Source: Vogesella sp. LIG4
GTDB lineage: Bacteria; Pseudomonadota; Gammaproteobacteria; Burkholderiales; Chromobacteriaceae
DNA length: 64,000 bases
NCBI RefSeq assembly: GCF_900090205.1
Contig: NZ_LT607802.1
Location: forward strand, 533,858 to 597,857
Direction: 5' to 3'
A model generated the notes under the pieces. That model was not told the DNA's origin. It did not search any database and saw only the letters and a list, made by a program, of their open reading frames with translations. Within the stretch, counting starts at the first letter, position 1; the number at the start of each line of letters is the position of its first letter. The position numbers and the translations under genes are program-made. Below are positions 1-9,416 of the stretch, piece after piece.

Positions 1-214
1 TGACCTTGTGCCCCTCCAGCGCCACCGGCTTGCCGCCTACCAGCCAGCTGCCGTCGCCTTCGACGATGGTGCAGTTGACGTGGCCCTGCTGCGGGCAGGT
101 CACCTTGTCGCCCAGCAGCGCCACCTGTTTGCCGAACAGCGTGGTGGTGGATGCGGCGCTGACCACCTGGCCGCCGTGGCTGGTGGGGTCGCCCAGTCGA
201 ATCACTCGTTTCAT
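1..214 (-). CDS. PAAR-domain T6SS spike tip (partial, 3' end beyond window)
   Basis: PAAR proteins form the sharp tip on the VgrG trimer of the T6SS spike and often carry effectors. About 71 residues are visible. The start MKRVIRLGDPTSHGG and the following Gly/Pro-rich beta pattern (GDKVTCPQQGH, then GDGSWLVGGKPVALEGHKV) are typical of the PAAR repeat, with conserved Cys and His residues. The ATG at 214 is preceded by GGAG at a normal distance. It is the last visible gene of the leftward arm, 11 bases after the 467-residue unknown gene. The C-terminus is cut by the window edge, so an attached toxin domain cannot be excluded. Confidence 0.85.
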   Translation of the reverse strand, partial: MKRVIRLGDPTSHGGQVVSAASTTTLFGKQVALLGDKVTCPQQGHVNCTIVEGDGSWLVGGKPVALEGHKV

Positions 215-225
215 GTCGTGCTCCT

Positions 226-1629
226 TCAGGCCGGCCGCGCCAGGGACAGCGCGGCGTGATCTTGCTGGAACTGCGCCAGTACCGCCGGCGCGGCCAGCCT
301 GGCGCAGTGGGTAACCGTCAGCGCGGTAAGCAGCGCCGGCGTGGCGGCGCCGACATGGCCCCACTCGCGTACCAGGTTGCTGGCCTCGTCCACCGGATCC
401 AGCCCGATCTGGTGGCGGGTGAGGTTACTGCCGATGGCCGCCATGCGCACGCCGCCCGCGTCGACGTCGCCGCCGTTGTGCACCAGCCAGGCCACGCTGT
501 CGGCCTGGTTGCGCTGCGGGTCGGCGTCTTCGGCGCTGAACGGGTAGTCCAGCAGCGAGGCGTTCACCAGCGCGTTGTCCAGCAGCGGCTGCAGCTGGCG
601 GGTGAGTTGCAGCGTGCCCGGCCGGCCCAGCGTGCCCTGCCCGGACTGCGCCAGGCAGGCCAGCAGCGGCAATGCGGCCAACCCTTGCTGCGCACCGGCC
701 GGCACCCGGCCCCAGCCGGCGTTGACGCTGGCCGGGTCACGTTCCCAGTACGGTTGATAAGGGTCGGCGGCGGCCTGGGCATCACTGGCCGGCGCGGCAA
801 GGCCGGCGCGCAGGAACAGCAGCAGCACCACCGCCGCCCCCGGGCGGCCCTGTTCGCGCCATTGCTGGCGGGTAGCGTCATCGGCTTCGTCGTCCGGGCT
901 CCATGCCGCGTGCGGCGCATCCAGCGCCAGCAGCACCGCACCCGGCAGCTCCGGGTCCTGCGCCAGGAACTGCTGCACGCGATCGGCCACCGTGCCGCTA
1001 CCGGGCAGGAAGCGGCAGTCGCTGGCCGGTTGCGGCGCATCGCCCTGCTGCTGTTGCCAGGCTTGCTGCTGCCATTGCTTGATGCGGCCAACCTGCTCCA
1101 TGCCGCCGGTACCCGGCAGCACTTCCAGCAACAGCGGCAGTGCGGCGGCACCCGGCAGTTCCTCGTACAGCGCCGCCAATCCCTCCTCGGCCACCTGATG
1201 CAGGCTATCCAGCGGCGAACCGGCCTCCAGTTCATCTTCAGTCAGTGCTTGCCAGGCACAGGCCTCCGGCAGCTCGTCCAGCCAGGCCAGCTCGTCGCGC
1301 TGCGGCAGCGCCTGCACCCACAGCCAGCGGCAGTGCAGCACCTGCTGCCGTTCACGCAGCTCGCTATGGTGGCGCTCACGCGCCTCGTCGCGACGGGTCT
1401 GCTGCTCGGCAGCTTCGGCATCGGCCTGCGCCTGGGCGGCGGCCTGTTCCCGCCGCGCCTGGCGCTGGCGCCACAGTTGCACCAGCGCGGTGAGCAGCAG
1501 TGGCGGCAGCAGATGCAGCAGCAGCATCACGGTGGGGCTGAGCTGTTGCCAGTGCACCGGGATCAGCAGCCACAACGCCGCCCACCACAGCGTGGTGGAC
1601 AGGCCCAGCAGGGCCAGCAGTTTCAACAT
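226..1629 (-). CDS. unknown T6SS-associated membrane protein, 467 aa
   Basis: Not recognised. The first ~60 residues form two hydrophobic segments (around 1-22 and 30-52). An Arg/Gln/Ala-rich coiled-coil stretch follows (about 53-95), then a large Ala/Leu-rich soluble part. The C-terminal 100 residues carry Gly/Asn-rich patches (VHNGGDVDAGG, WGHVGAATPALLTAL) that loosely recall thiolase/ketosynthase-like folds, but I would not name a family. It sits between tssH (13-base gap) and the PAAR gene (11-base gap), so it is almost certainly co-transcribed with the T6SS. Codon use matches the structural genes, unlike the AT-rich accessory genes. It is not a recognisable TssA. Confidence 0.7.
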   Translation of the reverse strand: MLKLLALLGLSTTLWWAALWLLIPVHWQQLSPTVMLLLHLLPPLLLTALVQLWRQRQARREQAAAQAQADAEAAEQQTRRDEARERHHSELRERQQVLHCRWLWVQALPQRDELAWLDELPEACAWQALTEDELEAGSPLDSLHQVAEEGLAALYEELPGAAALPLLLEVLPGTGGMEQVGRIKQWQQQAWQQQQGDAPQPASDCRFLPGSGTVADRVQQFLAQDPELPGAVLLALDAPHAAWSPDDEADDATRQQWREQGRPGAAVVLLLFLRAGLAAPASDAQAAADPYQPYWERDPASVNAGWGRVPAGAQQGLAALPLLACLAQSGQGTLGRPGTLQLTRQLQPLLDNALVNASLLDYPFSAEDADPQRNQADSVAWLVHNGGDVDAGGVRMAAIGSNLTRHQIGLDPVDEASNLVREWGHVGAATPALLTALTVTHCARLAAPAVLAQFQQDHAALSLARPA

Positions 1630-1642
1630 GGTGCCCGCCCCC

Positions 1643-4264
1643 TTAGCTCACGCGCACCTTGAGTGCCTCGCCCTTCAGCGCCACGGCAATCTTCTTCACC
1701 GGCTTGCCGCTGGCCATGCGCGCCAGCAGGTCGCTGGAGATCTGCGCCAGCAGGGTGCGGGTGAGGATGGCGTCGGCGTTGCGCGCGCCGCTGTCCACGT
1801 CCAGGCAACGCGCAGCCATGGCCGCGGCCAGCTCGTCCGGGAACTCCACCTGCGCGCCGTGATTGCTGGCGATGCGCTGGCGGATGCGCTCCAGCTTCTG
1901 CTGCACGATGGCATGCAGCACGTCGTCGTTGATGGGGAAATAGGGCACGATGCTCAGGCGGCCGAGGAAGGCCGGCTTGAACACCTGCTGCAGGGTTGGC
2001 CGCAACACTTCCACCAGGTCTTCCGCATCGGGGTCGCGGGTTTCGCCTTCCACCGTCACGCCATGCTCGCAGGCGCGCATCACCAGCTCGGTGCCGGCGT
2101 TGGAGGTGAGCAGGATGATGGTGTTCTTGAAGTCCACCTCGCGGCCTTCGCTGTCCTCCAGCACACCCTTGTCGAATACCTGGAAGAACAGCTCCAGCAC
2201 GTCCGGATGCGCTTTTTCCACTTCGTCCAGCAGCACCACGGAGTAAGGCTTGCGCCGCACCGCCTCGGTCAGCACGCCACCCTCGCCGTAGCCGACATAG
2301 CCCGGCGGCGAGCCCTTCAGCCCGGAGACGCTGTGCGCCTCCTGGTATTCCGACATATTGACGGTGACCAGATTACGCTCGCCGCCATACAGCGCCTCAG
2401 CCAGCGCCAGCGCGGTTTCGGTCTTGCCCACGCCGGACGGCCCCACCAGCAGGAACACGCCTTTGGGTTTGCCCGGGTCTTCCAGCCCGGCCTTGGCAAT
2501 CTGCACCCGCTCGGCAATCTGCCGTAGCGCGTGATCCTGGCCGATCACCCGTTCTCCCAGCAGGCGCGCCAGCTGCTGTACCTGCGCCAGCTCGTTGCTG
2601 ACCATGCGCCCCAGCGGAATGCCGGTCCAGCCGGAAATCACGTCGGCGATCACGCTTTCGTCCACGCACTCGAACGCCAGCGGCTGCGTCTGCTGCAGAT
2701 CGCGCAGCGCGCGGCGCTTGCTCTGCAGCGGACCGGGCTTACGGCCCTTGCCGGCGCGGGTTTCGGCCGGCTGCTGGCGGGTGGCGTCGATCTCGGCCAC
2801 CAGCTGCTGCTGCGCCTGCCAAGCGGTATTCAGCTGCGCCAGGTCGTCCTGCAGCTGCACGCGGCGGGTTTCCAGCTCGCCGATGCGCTCGGCGTGGCCT
2901 TCCTCGCGCTGCAGTGCGGCGATCTCGCGCTCCACGTTGGCGATCAGCACCGCCACGTCTTCGATCGGCCCCGGCTTGCCGGCGCGCGACAGCGCCACGC
3001 GGGCGCAGGCGGTGTCCAGCACGCTGATGGCCTTGTCCGGCAGCTGGCGGCCGGTGATGTAGCGGCTGGACAGGTGCACCGCCGCCGCTACCGCTTCTTC
3101 CAGGATTTCCACCTGGTGATGCTCGGCCATGGCCTGCGCCAGGCCGCGCACCATCTGCACCGCGATCTCCGGTGCCGGCTCCTCCACCTTCACCACCTGG
3201 AAGCGGCGCGCCAGCGCGGCGTCCTTCTCGAAGTATTTCTTGTACTCCGCCCAGGTGGTGGCGGCGATGGTGCGCAGCTCGCCGCGCGCCAGTGCCGGCT
3301 TGAGCAGGTTGGCCGCATCGTTCTGCCCCGCCGCGCCGCCGGCGCCGATCAGGGTGTGCGCCTCATCGATGAACAGGATGATGGGCACCGGGCTGGCCTT
3401 CACCTCGTCGATGACCTGGCGCAGGCGGTTCTCGAACTCGCCCTTCACGCTGGCACCGGCCTGCAGCAGGCCCAGGTCCAGCGTGCGCAGCGTGACGCCG
3501 GCAAGCACCGGCGGCACCTCGCCATGCACGATCTTGCGCGCCAGCCCTTCCACCACCGCGGTCTTGCCCACGCCGGGCTCGCCGGTGAGGATGGGGTTGT
3601 TCTGCCGGCGGCGCATCAGGATGTCTATCATCTGGCGGATTTCGACATCGCGGCCCAGCACCGGGTCGATCTTGCCGGCGCGCGCCTGGGCGGTGAGGTC
3701 GATGGTGTATTTGTCCAGCGCGGCGCCGCCGCGCGCCGCCCGGGGCGCCTCGGCGGCTGCTGGGTTGGCCGCAGGCGCTGCGGTGGCGCCTTCGCCGCCA
3801 TGCTGGCGCAGCGCGGCATAGGCCGGCAGCAAGCGGCCGGCATCCAGCTGCAGCAGCGCCGGGCAACCACTCTGCACCGCCGGGCGCAGGCTGTCGTCAC
3901 GCAGCAGCGCCAGCAGCAGGTCCAGGGTGGAAACGCTGTCCTGGCCGAACTCCGCGCTGGCCAGCAGCCAGGCCTTTTCCAGCCACTTGGGCAGCCAGGC
4001 AGACAGCACCGGGTTGCGGCTGTTGCCGCTACGGAAACCATCCAGCACCCGCTCCAGCCCCTGCTGCAGCGTGGGCAGATCGGCGCCGGCGGCCAGCAGC
4101 GCGGCGATGGCGGCGTTGTCGCTCTGGTCCAGCATGGTCAGCAGCACATGCTCGATCTCGATGTCGAAATGGGTGCGCGCCAGCGCCCGGCTGGCCGCCT
4201 GCTCGACGCAGTGGCGCGCCGGCGGAGTCAGGCGCTCGATCAGGGATTTCAAAGGTACCGACAT
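1643..4264 (-). CDS. tssH: T6SS AAA+ ATPase ClpV (TssH)
   Basis: ClpV disassembles the contracted TssB/TssC sheath in the cytoplasm using ATP. The 873-residue length is normal for the family. A Clp N-domain covers about 10-150. AAA-1 carries Walker A GEPGVGKTAVVEG near residue 230 and Walker B ILFIDEAHTLIGAG. AAA-2 carries GPSGVGKTETALALAE near residue 608 and VVLLDEVEKAHPDV. A coiled middle domain lies between. The start MSVPLKSLIERL at 4264 fits ClpV N-termini. It follows tssG by 36 bases in the leftward arm. Confidence 0.97.
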   Translation of the reverse strand: MSVPLKSLIERLTPPARHCVEQAASRALARTHFDIEIEHVLLTMLDQSDNAAIAALLAAGADLPTLQQGLERVLDGFRSGNSRNPVLSAWLPKWLEKAWLLASAEFGQDSVSTLDLLLALLRDDSLRPAVQSGCPALLQLDAGRLLPAYAALRQHGGEGATAAPAANPAAAEAPRAARGGAALDKYTIDLTAQARAGKIDPVLGRDVEIRQMIDILMRRRQNNPILTGEPGVGKTAVVEGLARKIVHGEVPPVLAGVTLRTLDLGLLQAGASVKGEFENRLRQVIDEVKASPVPIILFIDEAHTLIGAGGAAGQNDAANLLKPALARGELRTIAATTWAEYKKYFEKDAALARRFQVVKVEEPAPEIAVQMVRGLAQAMAEHHQVEILEEAVAAAVHLSSRYITGRQLPDKAISVLDTACARVALSRAGKPGPIEDVAVLIANVEREIAALQREEGHAERIGELETRRVQLQDDLAQLNTAWQAQQQLVAEIDATRQQPAETRAGKGRKPGPLQSKRRALRDLQQTQPLAFECVDESVIADVISGWTGIPLGRMVSNELAQVQQLARLLGERVIGQDHALRQIAERVQIAKAGLEDPGKPKGVFLLVGPSGVGKTETALALAEALYGGERNLVTVNMSEYQEAHSVSGLKGSPPGYVGYGEGGVLTEAVRRKPYSVVLLDEVEKAHPDVLELFFQVFDKGVLEDSEGREVDFKNTIILLTSNAGTELVMRACEHGVTVEGETRDPDAEDLVEVLRPTLQQVFKPAFLGRLSIVPYFPINDDVLHAIVQQKLERIRQRIASNHGAQVEFPDELAAAMAARCLDVDSGARNADAILTRTLLAQISSDLLARMASGKPVKKIAVALKGEALKVRVS

Positions 4265-4300
4265 AATGAGTCCATCCGGGTAAGGAAAAAGGAAGCGCTG

Positions 4301-5344
4301 CTAATGCAGCAATGCGTAGCGCACATCGTCCGGGTCCTGCTGCTGCGGCCCCAGCCAGCTGCTGGCGCCCAGCCGTAGCGGCTGCTCAGCGTCCAGACGC
4401 GCCGGCGGCACGTCGCGTTTGTCCAGCTCCAGGCACACGTCCACCGCCAGCTGGTGCCCCACTGCGTACTGCAGCAGCGCCTGCAGCGCCTGTGCGCCGC
4501 TGCCGCCCGGCAGCAGTGCATCGAACTGCGCGCGGCGCAGGCCACACAGCTTCAGCTGCAGCCGGGTCTGGCGATCCCACTGCCGGTCGCCGGCAAACAG
4601 CGACAGCCCCAGCTCGCTGTTGCTGCCGCCCAGCTGGCTCTGCTCCGCCAGCGGCACCGCCAGCCACTGGCCGGCGAACTGCAGCAGCTGCGCGCGCACG
4701 CCGAACAGGCCGGACACCAGCGTCTGCAATGTCAGCGCCGACAGTGGTTTCTGGCTCAGCAGGCCGGAGAAATAGATGAACAGCCGCTCGTCCAGCAGGC
4801 CGTCCTGCGCCGCCTGGCCGCGCAGCCGCCCCAGGCCCAGCCCGGCCAGGTCGAGCAGGTTGCGGCCGAAGCCGTCCTGCTCACCGGCCTCCTCGGCCAG
4901 CCAGAAGCGGTACTTGCGCCAGGCCTGGTAGAACAGCGCCACCGCACGGTGGCTGAACAGGTCCAGGAAGGCGTGCAGGGTGTCGTCGCGGTATTGCTGC
5001 CGCCGCTCCAGCAACAGCTCGGTGTAGGCGGTGGGCAGCGCGCCGCTGGGGCCGGTGAGGCCCATGAAGCTCACCGTCATCTCGGCTGGCGCCGCGCCCT
5101 CCTCCGCCTGCGGGCGGTACTGCACCAACTCGCTGGCAGGAAACGACAGGCTGGCCAGGGTGCGGAAACGCAGCTGCGGCGGCAGGGTGCGGCGTGCGCG
5201 GCGCGTGCCTTCGCACAGGCCGAGGATGCGCACCGCCTGGAAGAAGCTGAACTGGCTGGCGTCCTGCGCCAGCGCCTGGCGCAAATCGCGCGGCTGGCGG
5301 CGCGACAGCGGCCGTGCGGCCAACGTGGCAAGGTGCTCAGACAT
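4301..5344 (-). CDS. tssG: T6SS baseplate protein TssG
   Basis: TssG pairs with TssF in the cytoplasmic baseplate wedge. The protein is 347 residues from the ATG at 5344 (MSEHLATLAARPLSRRQ). Family marks include SQFSFFQAVRILG near residue 40 and the stretch around SFMGLTGPSGALPTAYTELLLER. A longer open frame exists upstream, but it would run through the preceding small gene. The chosen ATG overlaps the 3' end of that gene by 8 bases, which implies translational coupling. The next gene is tssH. Confidence 0.93.
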   Translation of the reverse strand: MSEHLATLAARPLSRRQPRDLRQALAQDASQFSFFQAVRILGLCEGTRRARRTLPPQLRFRTLASLSFPASELVQYRPQAEEGAAPAEMTVSFMGLTGPSGALPTAYTELLLERRQQYRDDTLHAFLDLFSHRAVALFYQAWRKYRFWLAEEAGEQDGFGRNLLDLAGLGLGRLRGQAAQDGLLDERLFIYFSGLLSQKPLSALTLQTLVSGLFGVRAQLLQFAGQWLAVPLAEQSQLGGSNSELGLSLFAGDRQWDRQTRLQLKLCGLRRAQFDALLPGGSGAQALQALLQYAVGHQLAVDVCLELDKRDVPPARLDAEQPLRLGASSWLGPQQQDPDDVRYALLH

Positions 5345-5615
5345 GGGCGTTTTTCCTCCTGCGCCGCAGCAGTGGCGGCAACAGCCACAGCAGGGCGCCG
5401 CAGGCCAGGGCAGCCAGGCCGGCAAAGTTCACCAGCCGCGGCAGCATGCCGGCGGCGGCAGCCATGCCGTAGCGGCCGTACAGCAGCACCGCCAGCGGCA
5501 GGCCGACGTACAACAGCGGCGCGGCAAGGCGCGCGCGGCCGGCGGGGACATCCGCGGTATGCAGGAAAAACCAGAGCTGGATCAGGCATGGCGCCAGCAG
5601 AATCAGGGCTTGCAT
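5337..5615 (-). CDS. small membrane protein between tssF and tssG, 92 aa
   Basis: Ninety-two residues, almost all hydrophobic, ending in a basic tail (RRRRKNAHV). Three candidate membrane helices are visible, around residues 3-20, 33-48 and 60-85. The ATG at 5615 lies 9 bases after the tssF stop, and the 3' end overlaps the tssG start by 8 bases, so it is translated within the operon. No family recognised. tssF and tssG are normally adjacent, so a conserved-looking membrane gene wedged between two baseplate genes is unusual. Confidence 0.75.
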   Translation of the reverse strand: MQALILLAPCLIQLWFFLHTADVPAGRARLAAPLLYVGLPLAVLLYGRYGMAAAAGMLPRLVNFAGLAALACGALLWLLPPLLRRRRKNAHV

Positions 5616-5624
5616 GGCGGCTCC

Positions 5625-7481
5625 TCAGATCACCAGCGCTTCGCCGGCACGCGCCGGCCATACCACCACCGCCTCGTCGCGCTGCACGGTATGCACCCGC
5701 AGGCGGGTGAAGCTGTTGGGTGCGCAGTACAGCGCAAAGAAGCGTTCCAGCACCGAGGCGAACAGGTAGACGCTGCCGCCCACGTAGTAGTCGGCGTCCA
5801 GCGTCAGCGTAATCTCGGTGCCGCGCACGAAGCCGGCGAAGTGCCGGCCGTTGACGCGCTGCACCGCCGGCTGGCTGCCGATGCCGACAATGCCCTGGAT
5901 CTGCCGCACGTTGGCCGCAGCATCGCCCAGGTTGTACAGGGTGAGCATCTCCTGCAGCGCCTCGCGCCCGGCATCGACGATGGACATGTAGTTGAGCGAC
6001 AGATGCGAGATCAGCCGCCACTGCAGCGCCCGCCCCAGCGGGCTGCGCTGGCTGGCGCCCGGCTTGCGCAGCAGGCGCACGCGCTTCACCACCGAGTGCC
6101 CCGGCAGCTGCAGATCGGTACGCTGGCTGGCCTGGCTGCCGCCAAACGGAATCTGCTCCGGCAGGTCGCGGTTGCTGCACAGCAGCTCCAGGCTCAGCAC
6201 CTCGCCCGCCGGACGCACCGCGTCGAACTGCAGATCCACCAGGTGCAGCGCCATGTCGGTGCCGCGGTCGCCCTGGCGCACCGAAGGCTCGCGCGTGGCA
6301 TGCCAGTAGAAGCGCGGCGCCTGTACGCTGCCGTGGCGGGTGGCGTAGAACGGCGGCACCTCCTCGCTGCTGTCGCCCTCGCCGGATTTTTCCACCCTTA
6401 CCACGCGGCGGATCTGCACCACCTCGTAGGCCAGCTGCTTGCGCGCGTCGGTCAGCACCGGGTAGCTGCTTTTCTGGTGCGTAACGCGAATGGGTTCGCC
6501 CGGCTGGGTGAACAGGTTGATCAGCGGCGTGCAGCCCAGTTTGAGGTGCGCAGGCTGCAGCTGGCTTTGCAGGCGGTGATGGCGCTCGCTGTCCGGGTAG
6601 TCGCGCAGCTGGATGCGCAGCAGCAGCGTGTCGCCCTGCAGCCGCGCCACCAGCGGCGCCAGGTTCAGCAGGTCGATGAACAGGAATTTGTCCGGGTAGC
6701 TGAAGTACTCCGACAGCAGCCGGTAGCCCAGGAAAGAACGCTCGTCATACTCCAGCATGCCCTCGTCGGCGCCGAAGCCCACCGCCTGCAGGCTGTCTGC
6801 GGCCAACATGCGGGTGCGCGCCGGGTCCTCGCTGCCGTCGCCTGCCTGCACCCGCAGCACGTCGGACAGCAGCAGCTCGTACAGCAGGTGCATCAGCGCC
6901 GGCTCGCCATCCAGGAAAAAGCGCAGCGACTGCAGATCGATGCTGTTCAGCGCCACCCCGCCCTGGGTCTGCAGCTTCAGCGTCAGCACCGCCGCCGCAT
7001 CCGGTGCCAGGCCGCGCAGGTAGGGCGAGCCGCTGGTCAGCTCCAGCTTGGCTTCCTGCAGCTGCAGTGGGTACAGGTCCACCGGGTAGACGCTGCGGAA
7101 CTTGCAGTTCACCCCCTGGATGGCCGGCGCCAGCACCTGCTGCCCGCGCTCGATACGGTAGCGCTTGCCGATCTCCGGCCGCTGCGCATCGCACTCGAAC
7201 TGCACCACGGTGGCCGCCGGCATCGGCTGCAGGTAGTGCGGGTACATCACGTCCAGGAAGCTGGTGGCCACCTCGGGGTAGTCGTCATCCAGCTTCTTGT
7301 GCACCCGCGCCGTCAGAAAGGCGAATGCCTCGATCAGCCGCTCGGTATGCGGGTCTTCACACTGATCGCCTTCCAGCTGCAAGCGGCCGGCGATCTTGGG
7401 GTAACGGCGGGCGAACTCGCCCGACAGCTCGCGCAGATGGCCGAGCTCGCGTTCGTAATAGGGGAGGAGGGATTCGAGCAT
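5625..7481 (-). CDS. tssF: T6SS baseplate protein TssF
   Basis: TssF builds the T6SS baseplate wedge with TssG, TssE and TssK. The intact copy has 618 residues, starts MLESLLPYYERELGHL and contains the family signature LELLCSNRDLP near residue 410. An in-frame GTG lies one codon upstream, but the ATG at 7481 is preferred. A GGAAAG ribosome site sits 6 bases before it, and only the ATG is retained in the two decayed tssF copies at 9648 and 11464. A 397-base AT-rich gap separates it from the accessory gene upstream. Confidence 0.95.
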   Translation of the reverse strand: MLESLLPYYERELGHLRELSGEFARRYPKIAGRLQLEGDQCEDPHTERLIEAFAFLTARVHKKLDDDYPEVATSFLDVMYPHYLQPMPAATVVQFECDAQRPEIGKRYRIERGQQVLAPAIQGVNCKFRSVYPVDLYPLQLQEAKLELTSGSPYLRGLAPDAAAVLTLKLQTQGGVALNSIDLQSLRFFLDGEPALMHLLYELLLSDVLRVQAGDGSEDPARTRMLAADSLQAVGFGADEGMLEYDERSFLGYRLLSEYFSYPDKFLFIDLLNLAPLVARLQGDTLLLRIQLRDYPDSERHHRLQSQLQPAHLKLGCTPLINLFTQPGEPIRVTHQKSSYPVLTDARKQLAYEVVQIRRVVRVEKSGEGDSSEEVPPFYATRHGSVQAPRFYWHATREPSVRQGDRGTDMALHLVDLQFDAVRPAGEVLSLELLCSNRDLPEQIPFGGSQASQRTDLQLPGHSVVKRVRLLRKPGASQRSPLGRALQWRLISHLSLNYMSIVDAGREALQEMLTLYNLGDAAANVRQIQGIVGIGSQPAVQRVNGRHFAGFVRGTEITLTLDADYYVGGSVYLFASVLERFFALYCAPNSFTRLRVHTVQRDEAVVVWPARAGEALVI

Positions 7482-7878
7482 CACATACTTTCCGAACTTC
7501 GCCCAGAATCACTCCAGCCAGCAACAATGCCAAGTAATCCATTTCTATTCATTATTTTTGAACGCCCTATTTTTAAGCATCGATGGCAACCATAAAGAAT
7601 CGCACTTTCACAAATAAACCGCCGCCATTATTAACACTAACAACCGAGGCCTCCCGACATAAAACCTTACAGAGCACTAACTCACCAAAGCATCAAAAAT
7701 TACTTTCACTAAAACTATCGCTACCAACATCCGGCAGCACGCCCTTCACGTTATGACCACATCACCATTCTCACCAATATTTTACCAACCATTTTATCTT
7801 CCAAAATTTCAATTATATTCAGCACAGCGGCAGCCACCGCAGCACAGCTGTCACTCACTATTGCAACACATGAATAGA
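7482..7878. other. AT-rich intergenic region upstream of tssF
   Basis: No convincing gene on either strand. The stretch is much more AT-rich than tssF and resembles the accessory gene on its other side. A short GC-richer patch near 7825-7860 contains CAGCACAGC twice. It probably marks the junction where foreign DNA meets the tssF start and may carry a promoter for tssF, but I cannot identify one confidently. Confidence 0.5.
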
Positions 7879-9315
7879 TCACTCTATCTTCTTATAGGTA
7901 ATAAGTCCTTGACTGCCGATTGGATTACGTATCGTAACACCTCCATCAGGATTAATATTCGCAATATTTCTATTAAACCATGGCACAGGCGTCATAGCAT
8001 TTCCGTCTGGAGAGACAATAATCAAAGAACTATTTCTTAGATTTCGGGGAATTTCCACAAACCTCCAGGGCGCCCCTACATCAAATTGACGCACGGCAAT
8101 TTTATACAATTTCCCCGCATAATTTTTTCTGTATATGCTTGCCCCATCCATAATCTCCGAGACAGCAACCCCTAAACTTTTTCCGTTTACATCAAGAAAA
8201 TTTACTTCATACCCTGACATATCTACTAGGAAAGTTTTTTTTATATTACCGTTTTTCACGACACTAGCAACCATGGCGGTGTACGTCTTTTTCCTGCTAC
8301 TCTCTGCCTCAAGCTCCCTTGGATAAACTCCAATTTTCTTTAGCCCCATTGAATTTAGCAGCTTGTATCCCCCACTATAAAAATCCCTATCGCCTTGCAA
8401 AATTAAGAAGCCGGCCTCTTCGCTCCATCGCCCTTTAATGGTTTTAGTAAAACAACATGGCACATTCCAATACCATTCATACTTTCCATTGCCATGGATA
8501 TCTAGTCGACCCCATTCATTTTCATATTTCCCATCAATTTTTGTTACAAAACTACCGCCTGTAATCTTGCGATATTTACCTGAAAGCATTCCTACATCCA
8601 TAGCCAGTACATCGCCAGAAATAGTCAAGTCGGCTTTTTCGAATGGAGCCGGAGTTGAACTCGAATCTATTACCTGGAAACTTACCACCCGTTTTTTTCT
8701 CTCCGTATAGCTAACAGGGTATCTTTTCCAGTTACTCTCGCCACGTGGTCTCACAGCAACATAAGACCATTCTTTAAGAATCGCAGTCGGAACACCATCT
8801 TCCTCACTACCCTCTTCACCACCCTCTGTTTTTCTATTTCCACCAAAAGAGAACTGCACGCAAATAAGATCAGAGAATTCTTTATATTTTGATGGCGCAA
8901 TTTTTTCTTTACGCTTATTTTCCAAGGCAATTTCTACACCACCTGGTCCATAGTCATAGTATCTACGCCCTTGAGAATGCAGGCACACATCTATTCCATC
9001 CCAGTGCGCACCAATATTATTCACTCCAGGAGGCAATTTTTCCATATTTAATTCCTTGCCTTCCGGGACTGTTAATAAAGTTATCTTGGCCCCATCCCAT
9101 GCCCAAGTCCCTTTTGCCTGATACTCTCCATCCCTATATAAACTCCATGCAAATTTATGATCTGGCGTCAACTCAAGTCGCGCTGGAAATGTATTGTCAA
9201 TCCCAAAATACACTCCCGTTAAAAACTGATCGTCTACTTCAGCTGCACTAGAATTTGCAACCCACCAAAGCAGCGATAAAGCCAAAGAAAAATAATACAA
9301 GAATGACTTTCCCAT
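7879..9315 (-). CDS. secreted/periplasmic accessory protein A, candidate immunity or cargo (478 aa)
   Basis: Family not recognised. From the ATG at 9315 the protein begins with a signal peptide (MGKSFLYYFSLALSLLWW, cleavage likely after SSAA near residue 25). It has two similar ~50-residue blocks of pattern G-x-Y, F/Y-x-W, G-x-W, at about 31-82 and 244-300, so an internal beta-rich duplication is likely. The C-terminal part (IAVRQFDVGAPWRFVEIP) aligns by eye with accessory protein B. It is strongly AT-rich beside GC-rich T6SS genes, which suggests recent transfer. The position in the effector cassette and the export signal fit a periplasmic immunity protein, but this is inference. Confidence 0.7.
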   Translation of the reverse strand: MGKSFLYYFSLALSLLWWVANSSAAEVDDQFLTGVYFGIDNTFPARLELTPDHKFAWSLYRDGEYQAKGTWAWDGAKITLLTVPEGKELNMEKLPPGVNNIGAHWDGIDVCLHSQGRRYYDYGPGGVEIALENKRKEKIAPSKYKEFSDLICVQFSFGGNRKTEGGEEGSEEDGVPTAILKEWSYVAVRPRGESNWKRYPVSYTERKKRVVSFQVIDSSSTPAPFEKADLTISGDVLAMDVGMLSGKYRKITGGSFVTKIDGKYENEWGRLDIHGNGKYEWYWNVPCCFTKTIKGRWSEEAGFLILQGDRDFYSGGYKLLNSMGLKKIGVYPRELEAESSRKKTYTAMVASVVKNGNIKKTFLVDMSGYEVNFLDVNGKSLGVAVSEIMDGASIYRKNYAGKLYKIAVRQFDVGAPWRFVEIPRNLRNSSLIIVSPDGNAMTPVPWFNRNIANINPDGGVTIRNPIGSQGLITYKKIE

Positions 9316-9416
9316 ATCTGACCTATATCTCAACAAAGCATTTCGTTTCCAACCCAAGAGCCATACCCCAGCACCTGCACCACAAACAGATATTCTCTAC
9401 GCATATGGTGGCTGCA

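Noticed and set aside
256..1662. 468-codon open frame on the plus strand opposite the unknown membrane gene
   Set aside because: Arg/Gln/Gly-rich translation typical of an antisense shadow in GC-rich DNA; the minus-strand gene fits the operon and has a clear hydrophobic start.
5625..7484. GTG at 7484 as tssF start
   Set aside because: Ribosome-site spacing is too short, and neither decayed tssF copy retains this codon; the ATG at 7481 is conserved.
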